Below, in pieces: positions 42,893 to 51,356 of a DNA stretch of 64,000 bases; positions within the stretch are counted from its first letter, which is position 1; each line of letters starts with the position of its first letter. The stretch spans positions 124,001-188,000 of the forward strand of contig NZ_JAIGNS010000002.1 of NCBI RefSeq assembly GCF_019711615.1. Direction: 5' to 3'. The notes beneath the pieces were generated by a model. The model saw nothing but the letters and a program-made list of their open reading frames with translations, was not told the origin of the DNA and did not search any database. This DNA comes from Qipengyuania intermedia (GTDB lineage: Bacteria > Pseudomonadota > Alphaproteobacteria > Sphingomonadales > Sphingomonadaceae). The translations under genes and the position numbers were made by a program.

Positions 42893-44116
42893 TCAGGGTT
42901 CCTCGACTTCGGGTTCGAACGGCTGTGGATCTGCGATCCGGCCGACGAAAAGGATCGCATCCTGCTCGAGGTCCCTCAACACGATCATGAAAGGCCGGTC
43001 GGCGCGGAACCGGCGCGGCTCCTTGGGCAGGATGCGCGCGCCGGTCGTGATGATCGTAACGGTCGTCACTGCCGCTGCCTTGGTCCCCTCGTCATAGACC
43101 TGCAGCTTGGTAAGGTGGCGAACGTCGCTCACCACCACGGGCGGCTGGCCCGGTTCCACCATGGCCGAGAAATCCGCCTCGCCTTTCGTGAAAGGTAATG
43201 TGAGGCCGATCGCCTTGAGCGGCGCGACCAGGCTTTGCGAATAATCGGTCTCGAACTGGGGTATCTCGACCTCGACGAGGTCGGGCTTTGCCTTTGCCAG
43301 GTCGCCGGCAAAGCTTTCCAGCAATTGCGCGGATGCGGCCCGCTCCATTACCTCGCGATTGCGCGGCATCACGATGTCCATGGCATAGCGTTCGTTGCGA
43401 TAGGGCAGGCGGATCGCCTCCCAGTCGCCCCTGCTGGCATAGGCTACGTCGAACGTCTGGCCGACGAAAGTGAAGGGCTCTTCCGCTCCGTTGCCGAACA
43501 GGAAGGGATGCTGTTTGCGATAGAGCAGCTTCGTCTTCCACAGCCCCTCGAAATAAAGGGCGTTGGCAAGGACCGCGATCATGGATTCGTCGATCGCCGG
43601 AGGAGAGATCACATTGGGGATCAGCCCCCGCGTCGCCTTGTCCGCCCAATCATTGATCGTTTTGGCCGAAGCGACGGAATCGGAATAGTCGACCGCAATG
43701 GCAGCAGCATCATAGGCCCGGCGCGTGCGACTGACGTAGCTGTCGCGGAACCGGAAGTCCCGATCCAGGAACAGGGCATTGGCCACGCTGACCTCGACGT
43801 CCTTCTCGTCGCTCGCATAGCCGAGCGGGTCGGCAGGCGGCGGCAGGATGCGGCCGATCTGGGCGCGGGTGTCGCCCCCCGACCCTTCGTAAAGCAGCCC
43901 GAATGCAAGGTTTATGCTGGCAGGAGAGAAGACCACATTCTCTTCCGGTCCGGCCTCGGCATCCAGCACCGGCAGGAGCGCCATGGCGCCATCGCGCTGC
44001 TCGGTGACGGCTGCCGGTTCCTCTGCGCCAGAGGTGTCCGCTGGCGGCGTCGTGCAGCCCGCCATCAAGGCGACAATGGCTGTAGAGAGAAGCGTCTTCG
44101 ACCCTGCAGCAAGCAT
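42893..44116 (-). CDS. Serpin-family protease inhibitor, lipoprotein
   Basis: A 407-aa serpin with signal peptide and lipobox MAGC (C21), so it should be membrane-anchored facing the periplasm or surface. Serpin landmarks in order: NVVFSPASINLAFGLLYEGSGGDT, VANALFLDRDF, INDWADKATRGLIPNVI, IAVLANALYFEGLW, and RPFMIVLRDLEQDAILFVGRIADP at the C-terminus. The reactive-loop hinge DEGTKAAAVT (residues 342-351) keeps Gly15, Thr14 and the alanines needed for loop insertion, so it is probably inhibitory. Counting 17 residues from the hinge puts P1 near Thr358, but the loop is longer than usual so P1 is uncertain. It lies 34 bp after comM on the same strand, with a GGAAGGAG ribosome-binding site. Confidence 0.9.
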   Translation of the reverse strand: MLAAGSKTLLSTAIVALMAGCTTPPADTSGAEEPAAVTEQRDGAMALLPVLDAEAGPEENVVFSPASINLAFGLLYEGSGGDTRAQIGRILPPPADPLGYASDEKDVEVSVANALFLDRDFRFRDSYVSRTRRAYDAAAIAVDYSDSVASAKTINDWADKATRGLIPNVISPPAIDESMIAVLANALYFEGLWKTKLLYRKQHPFLFGNGAEEPFTFVGQTFDVAYASRGDWEAIRLPYRNERYAMDIVMPRNREVMERAASAQLLESFAGDLAKAKPDLVEVEIPQFETDYSQSLVAPLKAIGLTLPFTKGEADFSAMVEPGQPPVVVSDVRHLTKLQVYDEGTKAAAVTTVTIITTGARILPKEPRRFRADRPFMIVLRDLEQDAILFVGRIADPQPFEPEVEEP

Positions 44117-44150
44117 TGCATTTCTCCTTCCGATAGAAGGACATAACGCA

Positions 44151-45659
44151 TCAGGCGCGCGGTGGTTGCCGGCGGTAGCTCAGCGCCTCCGCCACATGGA
44201 TCCGCCCGACCTGCTCCGCGCCTGCGAGGTCCGCAATCGTGCGCGCCACCCTCAGCATGCGCGTATAGGCGCGCGCGGAGAGGCGCATGGCCGTGGCGGC
44301 CTGCAACAATAGCGCCCGCCCGTCCTCGTCCGGCGCGGCGAAACGGTCGAGCGCGTCGCCCTGCAATTCCGCATTGGTGCGCACGCCCGTCTCTTCCTTG
44401 CGCGCGGTCTGGCGCTGGCGGGCGGCTGCCACCCGCGCTGCGACTTCGGCGCTGCCTTCTGACGGAGGCGGCAGGGCGAGGTCGGCCGCGCTGACGGGAT
44501 CGACCTCTACGTGCAGGTCTATGCGGTCGAGCATGGGGCCCGAAACCTTGCTCTGGTAGTCGGCGGCGCATTTGGGGGCACGCGAACAGGCGAGGGCCGG
44601 ATCGCCCAGGTGCCCGCAACGACACGGGTTCATCGCCGCGATCAGCTGGACATTGGCGGGGAAGGTAACGTGCGCATTGGCCCGCGCGACATCGACCTTG
44701 TTCGTTTCCAGCGGCTGGCGCAGCGAATCGAGCACGGCCCGCTGAAATTCCGGCAATTCGTCGAGGAAGAGGACGCCGAGATGCGCCAGGCTCACCTCGC
44801 CCGGCTTGACCCGCAATCCGCCGCCGGTCAGCGCCGCCATGCTCGCCGAATGGTGCGGCGCGCGAAACGGGCGCGCGCGGCTGATGCGCCCTTCTTCGAG
44901 GATCCCCGCCACCGATTGCACCATGCTCACTTCCAGCGCCTCTGCCGGGGTCAGCTCTGGCAGTATGCCGGGAAGGCAGCTCGCCATCAGCGATTTGCCG
45001 GCGCCCGGAGGGCCGACCATCAGCAAATTGTGCCCGCCCGCCGCCGCGATCTCCAGCGCGCGCTTGGCGGTTTCCTGTCCCTTCACCTGCTTGAGATCGG
45101 TGAAGGGCGCGGGCTCTTCGATAAGGCCGCGGTCGGGTTCGGCGAGTTGGGCTGTACCCTTGAGATGATTGAGCAGGCTGACGAGGTCGGGTGCGGCAAG
45201 GACGGGCACATCGCTCGCCCATTTCGCCTCCGCCCCTTGCGCGGCGGGGCAGATGAGGCCCTTTTCCGCTTCGCTAGCATGCAGCGCGGCGAGAAGGACG
45301 CCAGGCGAAGGAGCGACGCGCCCGTCGAGCGCCAGTTCGCCCACCACGACCCAGTCCCCCAGATGCTCGGCATCGGTGACACCCATCGCCGCCAGCACGG
45401 CAAGCGCCACGGGCAGGTCGTAATGCGAGCCTTCCTTGGGCAGGTCGGCAGGCGAGAGATTGATGGTGATCCGCTTGGGCGGCAGGGCGAGGCCCATCGA
45501 GGCAAGCGCCGCGCGCACGCGCTCCTTGCTTTCGCCGACCGCCTTGTCGGCCAGGCCCACGATATTGAAGTTGGGAAGGCCCGGCGCGAGGGAGCATTGC
45601 ACTTCCACGCTGCGCGCCTCCAGCCCGAGATAGGCCACCGTCCGGACCAATGCGACCAC
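44151..45659 (-). CDS. comM: YifB/ComM-family Mg-chelatase-like AAA ATPase
   Basis: Hexameric AAA+ helicase implicated in branch migration during natural transformation; 502 aa. The N-terminal Lon-protease-like region begins MVALVRTVAYLGLEARSVEV and includes PKRITINLSPADLPKEGSHYDLPVA. Walker A is MVGPPGAGKSLMAS, followed by FRAPHHSAS, GVLFLDELPEF and the cysteine-rich NPCRCGHLGDP...CSRAPKCAADY. The start is GTG at 45659; codons upstream are not conserved. Whether this strain is transformable is unknown. Confidence 0.92.
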   Translation of the reverse strand: MVALVRTVAYLGLEARSVEVQCSLAPGLPNFNIVGLADKAVGESKERVRAALASMGLALPPKRITINLSPADLPKEGSHYDLPVALAVLAAMGVTDAEHLGDWVVVGELALDGRVAPSPGVLLAALHASEAEKGLICPAAQGAEAKWASDVPVLAAPDLVSLLNHLKGTAQLAEPDRGLIEEPAPFTDLKQVKGQETAKRALEIAAAGGHNLLMVGPPGAGKSLMASCLPGILPELTPAEALEVSMVQSVAGILEEGRISRARPFRAPHHSASMAALTGGGLRVKPGEVSLAHLGVLFLDELPEFQRAVLDSLRQPLETNKVDVARANAHVTFPANVQLIAAMNPCRCGHLGDPALACSRAPKCAADYQSKVSGPMLDRIDLHVEVDPVSAADLALPPPSEGSAEVAARVAAARQRQTARKEETGVRTNAELQGDALDRFAAPDEDGRALLLQAATAMRLSARAYTRMLRVARTIADLAGAEQVGRIHVAEALSYRRQPPRA

Positions 45660-45819
45660 GCTTAACCCCCGCCTGAGTATTCGTCCGCAGGCACTGGCAA
45701 GAAAGCCTTTGATTGTCGAGGCTTGCACGCGAAAAGGCGTGGGCAAGAGGTGCGGTTAACGCGGCGTTGACCATGACCCTTGGCAGGTCGGAAAGGGAGC
45801 CGGGCGCATTGGGTTGCCC

Positions 45820-46701
45820 ATGCTTCGCGCGGCCCTCCTTCTGCTAGCCATGCTTGCCTCTGGATTTGCCTCCCCTGTTGTGGCGCAGTCGTTGGGCCTC
45901 GTGAAGCTGCCAGCTGCCTTCGTCGGGCAGCCGCCCGTGCACAAGGTAGCGATTGGTGCCATCGCGCAGGTGGCACCGCACAAGGCCCCGGTCAGCGCAG
46001 ATACGCTTGTCCTCGCACCGCCGCCGCCCGCCGCCACCACGCGCTTCGTGCCGCGTCCCGTGCCGCAGCCACAGGTGATAATGGCAAAACCCTATTCTGC
46101 CGTGGCGCATCGCCTGCCGTCGATCGACACCAGCGCGCGCAGCTATGCGGGGGGTATCGCGCAATATGGCCCGTTCCGGGTGATCGACGAGAACCGCGTC
46201 GCGCTGGTGGGCGAGACCGACCGCGAGAGCCCGCGCTGGTTTCGCGTCATGCTGCGCAACCATCCCGGCCTTTCGCAGATCGACATGGTCGAATGCCCCG
46301 GGACGCGGGACGATATCGCCAATCTGCAGCTGGGCCGGATGATCCGTTCCGCTGGCCTTTCGACCTACGTTCCGCGGCGCGGCTCGGTGCGCTCGGGTGC
46401 GGTCGAGCTGTTCCTGGCGGGCGCGGTGCGCGAAATCGCGGAGGGCGCCGAGTTCGCAGTGCACAGCTGGATGGACGAGCAGGGCCGCGAGGCGCACGAA
46501 TTTGCCATGGATGCGCCGCAGAACCGCCGCTATCTGAGCTATTATCGCGAGATGGGCATGAGCGAGGGTGACGCGCGCGCATTCTACAGCTTCACCAACT
46601 CGGTCCCGCATCGCGAAGCGCGCTGGCTGGGTGCGCGCGAAATGCGGCGCTGGATCGGCGGAGCGCCGCGTCCTGCGCAGATTGCCCATGCCGCGTTTTG
46701 A
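45820..46701 (+). CDS. ClpP/crotonase-fold-like periplasmic protein (COG3904-like)
   Basis: A 293-aa exported protein with signal peptide (cleavage near VVA-QS), a proline-rich linker (about residues 25-90) and a domain resembling ClpP-like periplasmic proteins: LQLGRMIRSAGLSTYVPRRGSVRSGAVELFLAGAVREI, then GAEFAVHSWMDEQG, matching the Ser and His regions of that fold. The usual SAC motif is read here as SGA, still with Ser. Protease activity is therefore possible but not shown. The ATG at 45820 is preferred over TTG 45814. Confidence 0.55.
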   Translation: MLRAALLLLAMLASGFASPVVAQSLGLVKLPAAFVGQPPVHKVAIGAIAQVAPHKAPVSADTLVLAPPPPAATTRFVPRPVPQPQVIMAKPYSAVAHRLPSIDTSARSYAGGIAQYGPFRVIDENRVALVGETDRESPRWFRVMLRNHPGLSQIDMVECPGTRDDIANLQLGRMIRSAGLSTYVPRRGSVRSGAVELFLAGAVREIAEGAEFAVHSWMDEQGREAHEFAMDAPQNRRYLSYYREMGMSEGDARAFYSFTNSVPHREARWLGAREMRRWIGGAPRPAQIAHAAF

Positions 46702-46715
46702 GCGCCTTGAAGGAC

Positions 46716-46744
46716 TTGACCGACACCTGGCTTTGGCCTAAGCG
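46716..46744 (+). promoter_or_regulatory. Putative rpmH promoter
   Basis: TTGACC (46716-46721), a 17-base spacer and TAAGCG (46739-46744) lie about 105 bp upstream of rpmH. The -10 is a weak match. Confidence 0.4.
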
Positions 46745-46759
46745 CCCCTCCACCAATGC

Positions 46760-46785
46760 GGTCGCCGGAAGCGGCGGCCCTTTTT
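46760..46785 (+). terminator. Terminator- or attenuator-like hairpin in the rpmH leader
   Basis: GGTCGCCG (46760-46767) pairs with CGGCGGCC (46772-46779, one G-U), loop GAAG, then C and five T's (46781-46785). It lies between the putative promoter and rpmH, so it either ends the upstream gene's transcript or attenuates rpmH. Confidence 0.55.
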
Positions 46786-46849
46786 GTTGGCGCGATTCGC
46801 CTCTTCGCGTGTTGCCCGACGAACAACGAATTTTTTGAAGGACCATCCG

Positions 46850-46984
46850 ATGAAGCGGACTTTCCAGCCCTCGAACCTCGTGCGCGCCCGTCGCCACGGT
46901 TTCTTTGCGCGCAAGGCTACCCCGGGTGGCCGCAAGGTGCTTCGCGCTCGCCGTAATCGCGGCCGCAAGAACCTCTGCGCTTAA
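46850..46984 (+). CDS. rpmH: 50S ribosomal protein L34
   Basis: A 44-aa ribosomal protein with the family sequence [18 protein letters not shown] and [29 protein letters not shown] lies seven bases before the ATG. First gene of the rpmH-rnpA-yidD-yidC-yihA block. Confidence 0.98.
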   Translation: MKRTFQPSNLVRARRHGFFARKATPGGRKVLRARRNRGRKNLCA

Positions 46985-47067
46985 CTTTATAGACTCTCAG
47001 ACGCCGGGCGGCGCGCATCCGCGCTTCTTGGCTTCGCGGCAATAGCCGCGACGGGCAGTCGCCCTTG

Positions 47068-47097
47068 CGGGCTCCCAGGCGGGAGCCCGTTCTGGTT
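47068..47097 (+). terminator. Hairpin after rpmH, possible partial terminator
   Basis: CGGGCTCCC (47068-47076) and GGGAGCCCG (47081-47089) form a perfect 9-bp stem with AGGC loop. The following TTCTGGTTT is a broken T-run, so read-through into rnpA is likely. Confidence 0.45.
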
Positions 47098-47261
47098 TGA
47101 GCCTCATGGAAAAGCGCAATCAACCGGAGCGCAGCGAAGGCAAGGCCAACCGGCCGCCCGCAGCGACGCGACCTTCAGGTCGCATGAGCGAGGATATCGC
47201 GCTCGCGGATGCGAGTGCGGAAAACAAAGACTCCTCGGCCCGTTTTGCGTATCTGCTACCC

Positions 47262-47645
47262 ATGCCCCACGGTCTTTCCGTCATCCGCAAACGCAGTGAC
47301 TTCCTTGCTGCCAACCGTGGGCTGCGCAATGCCAAGCCCGGTTTCGTGCTACTGACGCGGCCGAACGAGGGCAAGGGCAAGCGCTATGGCATCACCGTGA
47401 CCAAGAAGGTCGGCAATGCGGTGGTCCGCAATCGCATCAAGCGCCGGTTTCGCGAATTGCTCTGGGCCGCGCTGCCGGAACACGGCCTTGCCGATCACGA
47501 CCACATCCTCATCGGCCGCGACGGTTCGGTCGAGCGCGATTTCGCCGCGATGACGCAGGAACTCGAGGCAGCGTTGTCGAGAGCGAGCGAAGGCAAGGGC
47601 GACCGCGCGCGCGGCCCCCGCAAGCGGCGGAGCCCGCGCGCATGA
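47262..47645 (+). CDS. rnpA: Ribonuclease P protein component
   Basis: Protein subunit of RNase P, needed for tRNA 5' maturation. The core is 127 aa from [20 protein letters not shown], with [26 protein letters not shown] as the RNA-binding signature. The frame is open upstream to ATG 47106, which would add a 52-residue charged extension (NQPERSEGKANRPPAATRPSGR...). Neither start has a good ribosome-binding site; 47262 is chosen by usual family length. The stop overlaps the yidD start (ATGA). Confidence 0.88.
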   Translation: MPHGLSVIRKRSDFLAANRGLRNAKPGFVLLTRPNEGKGKRYGITVTKKVGNAVVRNRIKRRFRELLWAALPEHGLADHDHILIGRDGSVERDFAAMTQELEAALSRASEGKGDRARGPRKRRSPRA

Positions 47646-47851
47646 AGTATCCGCTGATCTGGATCGCGCGCGCCTGGCAGCTCGGGCCCAGCCGCATCCT
47701 CCCGCCGACGTGCCGCTTCACCCCCTCGTGCAGCCAGTATGCGATCGAGGCGCTACAAAAATATGGGGCGATCAAGGGTGGATGGTTGGCCCTCAAGCGG
47801 CTATTGCGCTGCCAGCCATGGGGGGGCTGCGGGCACGACCCAGTACCGTAA
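47642..47851 (+). CDS. yidD: Membrane protein insertion efficiency factor YidD
   Basis: A 69-aa protein with the family signature [21 protein letters not shown] and [24 protein letters not shown]. It aids YidC-dependent insertion; the N-terminus is amphipathic. Coupled to rnpA by an ATGA overlap and followed by yidC. Confidence 0.96.
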   Translation: MKYPLIWIARAWQLGPSRILPPTCRFTPSCSQYAIEALQKYGAIKGGWLALKRLLRCQPWGGCGHDPVP

Positions 47852-47921
47852 GCACCGCCTACTGTCTTGACTAGATAACACACCATTCCCATCTGAATCG
47901 AAATCAAACCCGGGATCGACC

Positions 47922-49679
47922 TTGGAAAACTCGCGCAATATCATCTTCGTAGTCGTGCTCTCGATGGCCCTGCTGTTGGGCTGGGACGCTGCGATGAACT
48001 ATTTCTACCCGCAGCCGGACGAACCCGTGGTGGCGGCAGAGACGGCCACGACTCCGGTCGAAGGCGGCGAAGTCGTGCATTCGCGCACCGGCGGGCTGAC
48101 CGATCCGGCGGCCATCGCGCAGGAAGTGGCCGATCTCGACACGGCGCTCACGTCGGGCAACCGCGTTGCCATCGATTCGCCCAAGGTCGCAGGGTCGATC
48201 AATCTCGTGGGCGCGGTCGTCGACGACCTCGTGCTCAAGGATTACGCCGAGACGACTGACAAGGATAGCGGCCCCGTGCGCCTCTATTCGCCGCGCGGCA
48301 CCCCCGCACAGCATTTCGCGCAATACGGTTTCCTCGTGAACGGCCAGAAGGTGCCGGACGAGACCGTGTGGAGTGCCGATGGAGAAGTTCTGTCGGTCGG
48401 AAGCCCCGTCACGCTCACGCATGATGCGGGCAACGGGCTGGAGTTGCAGCTGCGCTATTCGATCGACGAGAACTACATGATCTCGGTCGAGCAGAGCATC
48501 GCCAACCGTTCGGGCGTGCCCATCGTGGCGCAGCCTTATGGCCTCGTCAGCCGCACGTCGGACACGGCCAGCGCCGACTTCTTCATCGCGCATTCCGGCC
48601 CCATCGGCGTGTTCGGCGACAGCGCGAATTACGACTTCGACTACAGCGATCTCGACGATGACGGTCCGGCCAATCCGGAAGGCCGCGCCGAATGGCTCGG
48701 CTTTACCGACATCTACTGGCTCTCGGCCCTCGTGCCGCAGGACGGCGCCGCGCCCGAGGCGACTTTCCGCGCGCTGGGCAACGATACCTATCGCGCCGAC
48801 ATGATCTACGATCCGGTGACCATTCCGGCCGGCCGCAAGTACACGACGGATTCGCGCCTCTATGCGGGCGCCAAGGATTCCACCATCCTCGACGCTTACG
48901 AAGATGCCGGCCTCCAAAAGTTCGGCCTCGCTATCGACTGGGGCTGGTTCCGCTGGTTCGAAAAGCCGCTGCTGTGGCTGCTCAAGAACCTTTACGACCT
49001 GGTCGGCAATTTCGGCGTGGCGATCATCGGCCTCACCATCGTGGTGCGCGGCGTGATGTTCCCCATCGCGCAGAAGCAGTTCGCTTCCATGGCTGCGATG
49101 AAGGCCATCCAGCCGAAAATGAAAGCGCTGCAGGAAAAGTACAAGGAAGACCGCGTCAAGCAGCAGCAGGAAATGCAGAAGCTGTTCAAGGAAGAGAAGG
49201 TCAATCCGCTGGCCGGCTGCCTGCCCTTGCTGCTGCAAATCCCGATCTTCTTCGCGCTCTACAAGGTGCTTTACCTCGCGATCGAGATGCGTCACCGCGA
49301 CTTCCTGTGGATCGACGACCTGTCCGCGCCCGATCCGGCGACCATCCTCAACCTGTTCGGCCTGCTGCCGTTCACGCCGCCCAGCTTCCTTGCCATCGGC
49401 GTGCTGGCCGTGCTGCTGGGTGTCACCATGTGGCTGACGTTCAAGCTGAACCCGTCGGCGATGGACCCGATCCAGCAGCAGGTGTTCTCGATCATGCCGT
49501 GGGTGCTCATGTTCATCATGGCCCCGTTCGCGGCAGGCCTGCTGCTCTACTGGGTAACGTCGAACATCCTGACGCTGGCGCAGCAGAAATACCTCTACTC
49601 CAAGCATCCGCAGCTCAAAGCCGCGGCTGAAAAGGAAAAGGCCGAGAAAGCCGCTGCGGCGGCCAAGGCCAAGGGCTGA
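47922..49679 (+). CDS. yidC: Membrane protein insertase YidC
   Basis: Inner-membrane insertase of 585 aa. N-terminal helix (residues about 5-22: NIIFVVVLSMALLLGWDAAM), a large periplasmic domain to about residue 330, then the conserved core with GVAIIGLTIVVRGVMFPIAQKQFASMAAMKAIQPKM, CLPLLLQIPIFFALYKVLY and a Lys/Ala-rich C-terminal tail for ribosome contact. The start is TTG at 47922, which matches the family N-terminus, with GGGA seven bases upstream. Confidence 0.97.
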   Translation: MENSRNIIFVVVLSMALLLGWDAAMNYFYPQPDEPVVAAETATTPVEGGEVVHSRTGGLTDPAAIAQEVADLDTALTSGNRVAIDSPKVAGSINLVGAVVDDLVLKDYAETTDKDSGPVRLYSPRGTPAQHFAQYGFLVNGQKVPDETVWSADGEVLSVGSPVTLTHDAGNGLELQLRYSIDENYMISVEQSIANRSGVPIVAQPYGLVSRTSDTASADFFIAHSGPIGVFGDSANYDFDYSDLDDDGPANPEGRAEWLGFTDIYWLSALVPQDGAAPEATFRALGNDTYRADMIYDPVTIPAGRKYTTDSRLYAGAKDSTILDAYEDAGLQKFGLAIDWGWFRWFEKPLLWLLKNLYDLVGNFGVAIIGLTIVVRGVMFPIAQKQFASMAAMKAIQPKMKALQEKYKEDRVKQQQEMQKLFKEEKVNPLAGCLPLLLQIPIFFALYKVLYLAIEMRHRDFLWIDDLSAPDPATILNLFGLLPFTPPSFLAIGVLAVLLGVTMWLTFKLNPSAMDPIQQQVFSIMPWVLMFIMAPFAAGLLLYWVTSNILTLAQQKYLYSKHPQLKAAAEKEKAEKAAAAAKAKG

Positions 49680-49690
49680 TTGGGCAGACG

Positions 49691-50344
49691 ATGACCGACG
49701 AAGAAGCCGCCGAACTGGCCCAGCTGGAACGGCGCGCGAACAAGCTGTTTTCGGGCCGGGTGGAGTTCCTCCTCTCGGCTCCGCAGCTTAAATTCCTGCC
49801 CGAGCCGACCGTGCCCGAAATCGCCTTTGCGGGCCGTTCGAACGTGGGCAAGAGCTCGCTGCTCAATGCGATCACCGGTCGCCGCTCGATCGCGCGCGCT
49901 TCGGTGACGCCGGGCCGCACGCAGGAACTCAACTTCTTCGAAGTGGGCGAGCCGACCCAGTTCCGCCTCGTCGACATGCCCGGCTACGGCTTTGCCAAGG
50001 CGCCGGTGAAGGTCGTCGAGAAATGGAAGAACCTGGTGCGCACATACCTGCGCGGCCGCCAGGTGCTGGTGCGCAACCTCGTATTGGTCGATGCCCGCCA
50101 CGGGCTGAAGGACGTCGACCGCGAGATGATGAAAATGCTCGACGAGGCGGCCGTGGGCTACCGCGTGGTGCTGACCAAGGCGGACAAGATCAAGGCGAGC
50201 GAACTGGCCAAGACCGTGGCCGCGGTCGAGGCAGAGGCGAAGACCCACGTCGCCGCCTATCCGCAGATCCATGTGACCAGCAGCGAAAAAGGCATGGGCA
50301 TCGGCGAATTGCGCGCCGCACTGCTTCAGGACGCCGGCATCTAA
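49691..50344 (+). CDS. yihA: Ribosome biogenesis GTPase YihA/YsxC
   Basis: EngB-type GTPase of 217 aa used in large-subunit assembly. G1 GRSNVGKSSLLNAI, G2 TPGRTQELNFF, G3 DMPGYGFAKAP and G4 TKADKIK are all present. It closes the conserved rpmH-yihA gene block, 11 bp after yidC. Confidence 0.96.
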   Translation: MTDEEAAELAQLERRANKLFSGRVEFLLSAPQLKFLPEPTVPEIAFAGRSNVGKSSLLNAITGRRSIARASVTPGRTQELNFFEVGEPTQFRLVDMPGYGFAKAPVKVVEKWKNLVRTYLRGRQVLVRNLVLVDARHGLKDVDREMMKMLDEAAVGYRVVLTKADKIKASELAKTVAAVEAEAKTHVAAYPQIHVTSSEKGMGIGELRAALLQDAGI

Positions 50345-50366
50345 GACCCGGCATTGCCGCCGGCTG

Positions 50367-51239
50367 TCATTCCTCGTCGGAAATGAAGCCGCTTGGCGGC
50401 TGGAGCACCTGCATCGGCTTGCCGGCAATCTCCGTGCGCGCCTTGGCGGCGGCCCACAGCACCGGATGAGGCTGGGCCGCATAGGCGCTGGGCGTCGTAT
50501 CCATGAACCGGCGAAAGTCGCGAATGAAATGCGCCTGGTCGACATACTGGCTGTCGAGCGTGTCGATCCACGCCAGCGACGGGTCGAGCATGAATTGCGC
50601 AAGGCTGCGCAGGAAACGCTGGCGGCGCAGCAGCAGCCGGGGACTGAACCCGAAGACGGCAAGCGAGAGCCGCTCCAGCGCCCGCACCCCGATCCCCGTC
50701 TGCTCCGCGAGCGCAGCGACGGAATTGACCTCCGGATCGAGCAGGGCGCGATGCGCCTTGTAGATCACCTCTTCCCTGTGCGCCGGACGATCCAGCATCG
50801 CGAGCAGGTGCTTGTCGATGCGCGCGGCCACTTTCGGAAGGCTCTGGTGACGCCGGTCGCATTCGAGCAGCGGGGCGAAATCGGCAAACGGGCTGTCATC
50901 GCCGATCACCTCCCAATAGTCGGCGAACTCGTTTGCGCGCAGGTCGAGGAACCGCGCCCAGCCGAGCGGCAGCAGGCTGATCGACCAGTAGCGGCCCGGC
51001 GCGAGCGAGAAATGCGTGGCGTGCGTGGTCGGACCAATCGCGCAGATGGGGTTGCAATCGACCAAGGGGCCGGGACCGGTGCAGGCTGCCATGTCGCCAC
51101 CCACCGACATGCGGATATTCGGCCATTCCGGATAGACCTGGTCGAATATCTTCGGGGTGTCCGGATCGACGATGGTCAGCGAGTAGGTGGAGACGTAAGG
51201 CCGCAAGGCAGGAGCAGGCAGCGCGTAGCTGACTGTCAC
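50367..51239 (-). CDS. AraC-family transcriptional regulator
   Basis: A 290-aa regulator. The C-terminal HTH pair (residues about 165-265) is visible in VNSVAALAEQTGIGVRALERLSLAVFGFSPRLLLRRQRFLRSL and VDQAHFIRDFRRFMDTTPSAYAA. The N-terminal part is a divergent sensor domain. Start GTG at 51239. It may act on the nested inverted repeat just upstream; the regulated genes are unknown. Confidence 0.85.
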   Translation of the reverse strand: MTVSYALPAPALRPYVSTYSLTIVDPDTPKIFDQVYPEWPNIRMSVGGDMAACTGPGPLVDCNPICAIGPTTHATHFSLAPGRYWSISLLPLGWARFLDLRANEFADYWEVIGDDSPFADFAPLLECDRRHQSLPKVAARIDKHLLAMLDRPAHREEVIYKAHRALLDPEVNSVAALAEQTGIGVRALERLSLAVFGFSPRLLLRRQRFLRSLAQFMLDPSLAWIDTLDSQYVDQAHFIRDFRRFMDTTPSAYAAQPHPVLWAAAKARTEIAGKPMQVLQPPSGFISDEE

Positions 51240-51278
51240 ACCCGTATCCAGGTTTGCGGCGCGATCTAGTACTGCGAA

Positions 51279-51321
51279 CTCTCCGATGGCGGTTCACTTG
51301 ACCGTCATATCTACCGGAGAG
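51279..51321. promoter_or_regulatory. Nested inverted repeat upstream of the AraC gene
   Basis: CTCTCCG (51279-51285) and CGGAGAG (51315-51321) flank ATGGCGGTTCA-CT-TGACCGTCAT (51286-51308), itself an imperfect palindrome. It lies 40 bp before the AraC start and beyond the stop of the cupin gene. An operator or the cupin gene's 3' hairpin are both possible. Confidence 0.4.
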
Positions 51322-51356
51322 GGCCGGACAACACCAGCGGCTTGTCGCGCGATGGC

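Noticed and set aside
47904..49607. 567-codon open frame opposite yidC
   Set aside because: Antisense shadow of yidC with repetitive charged composition.
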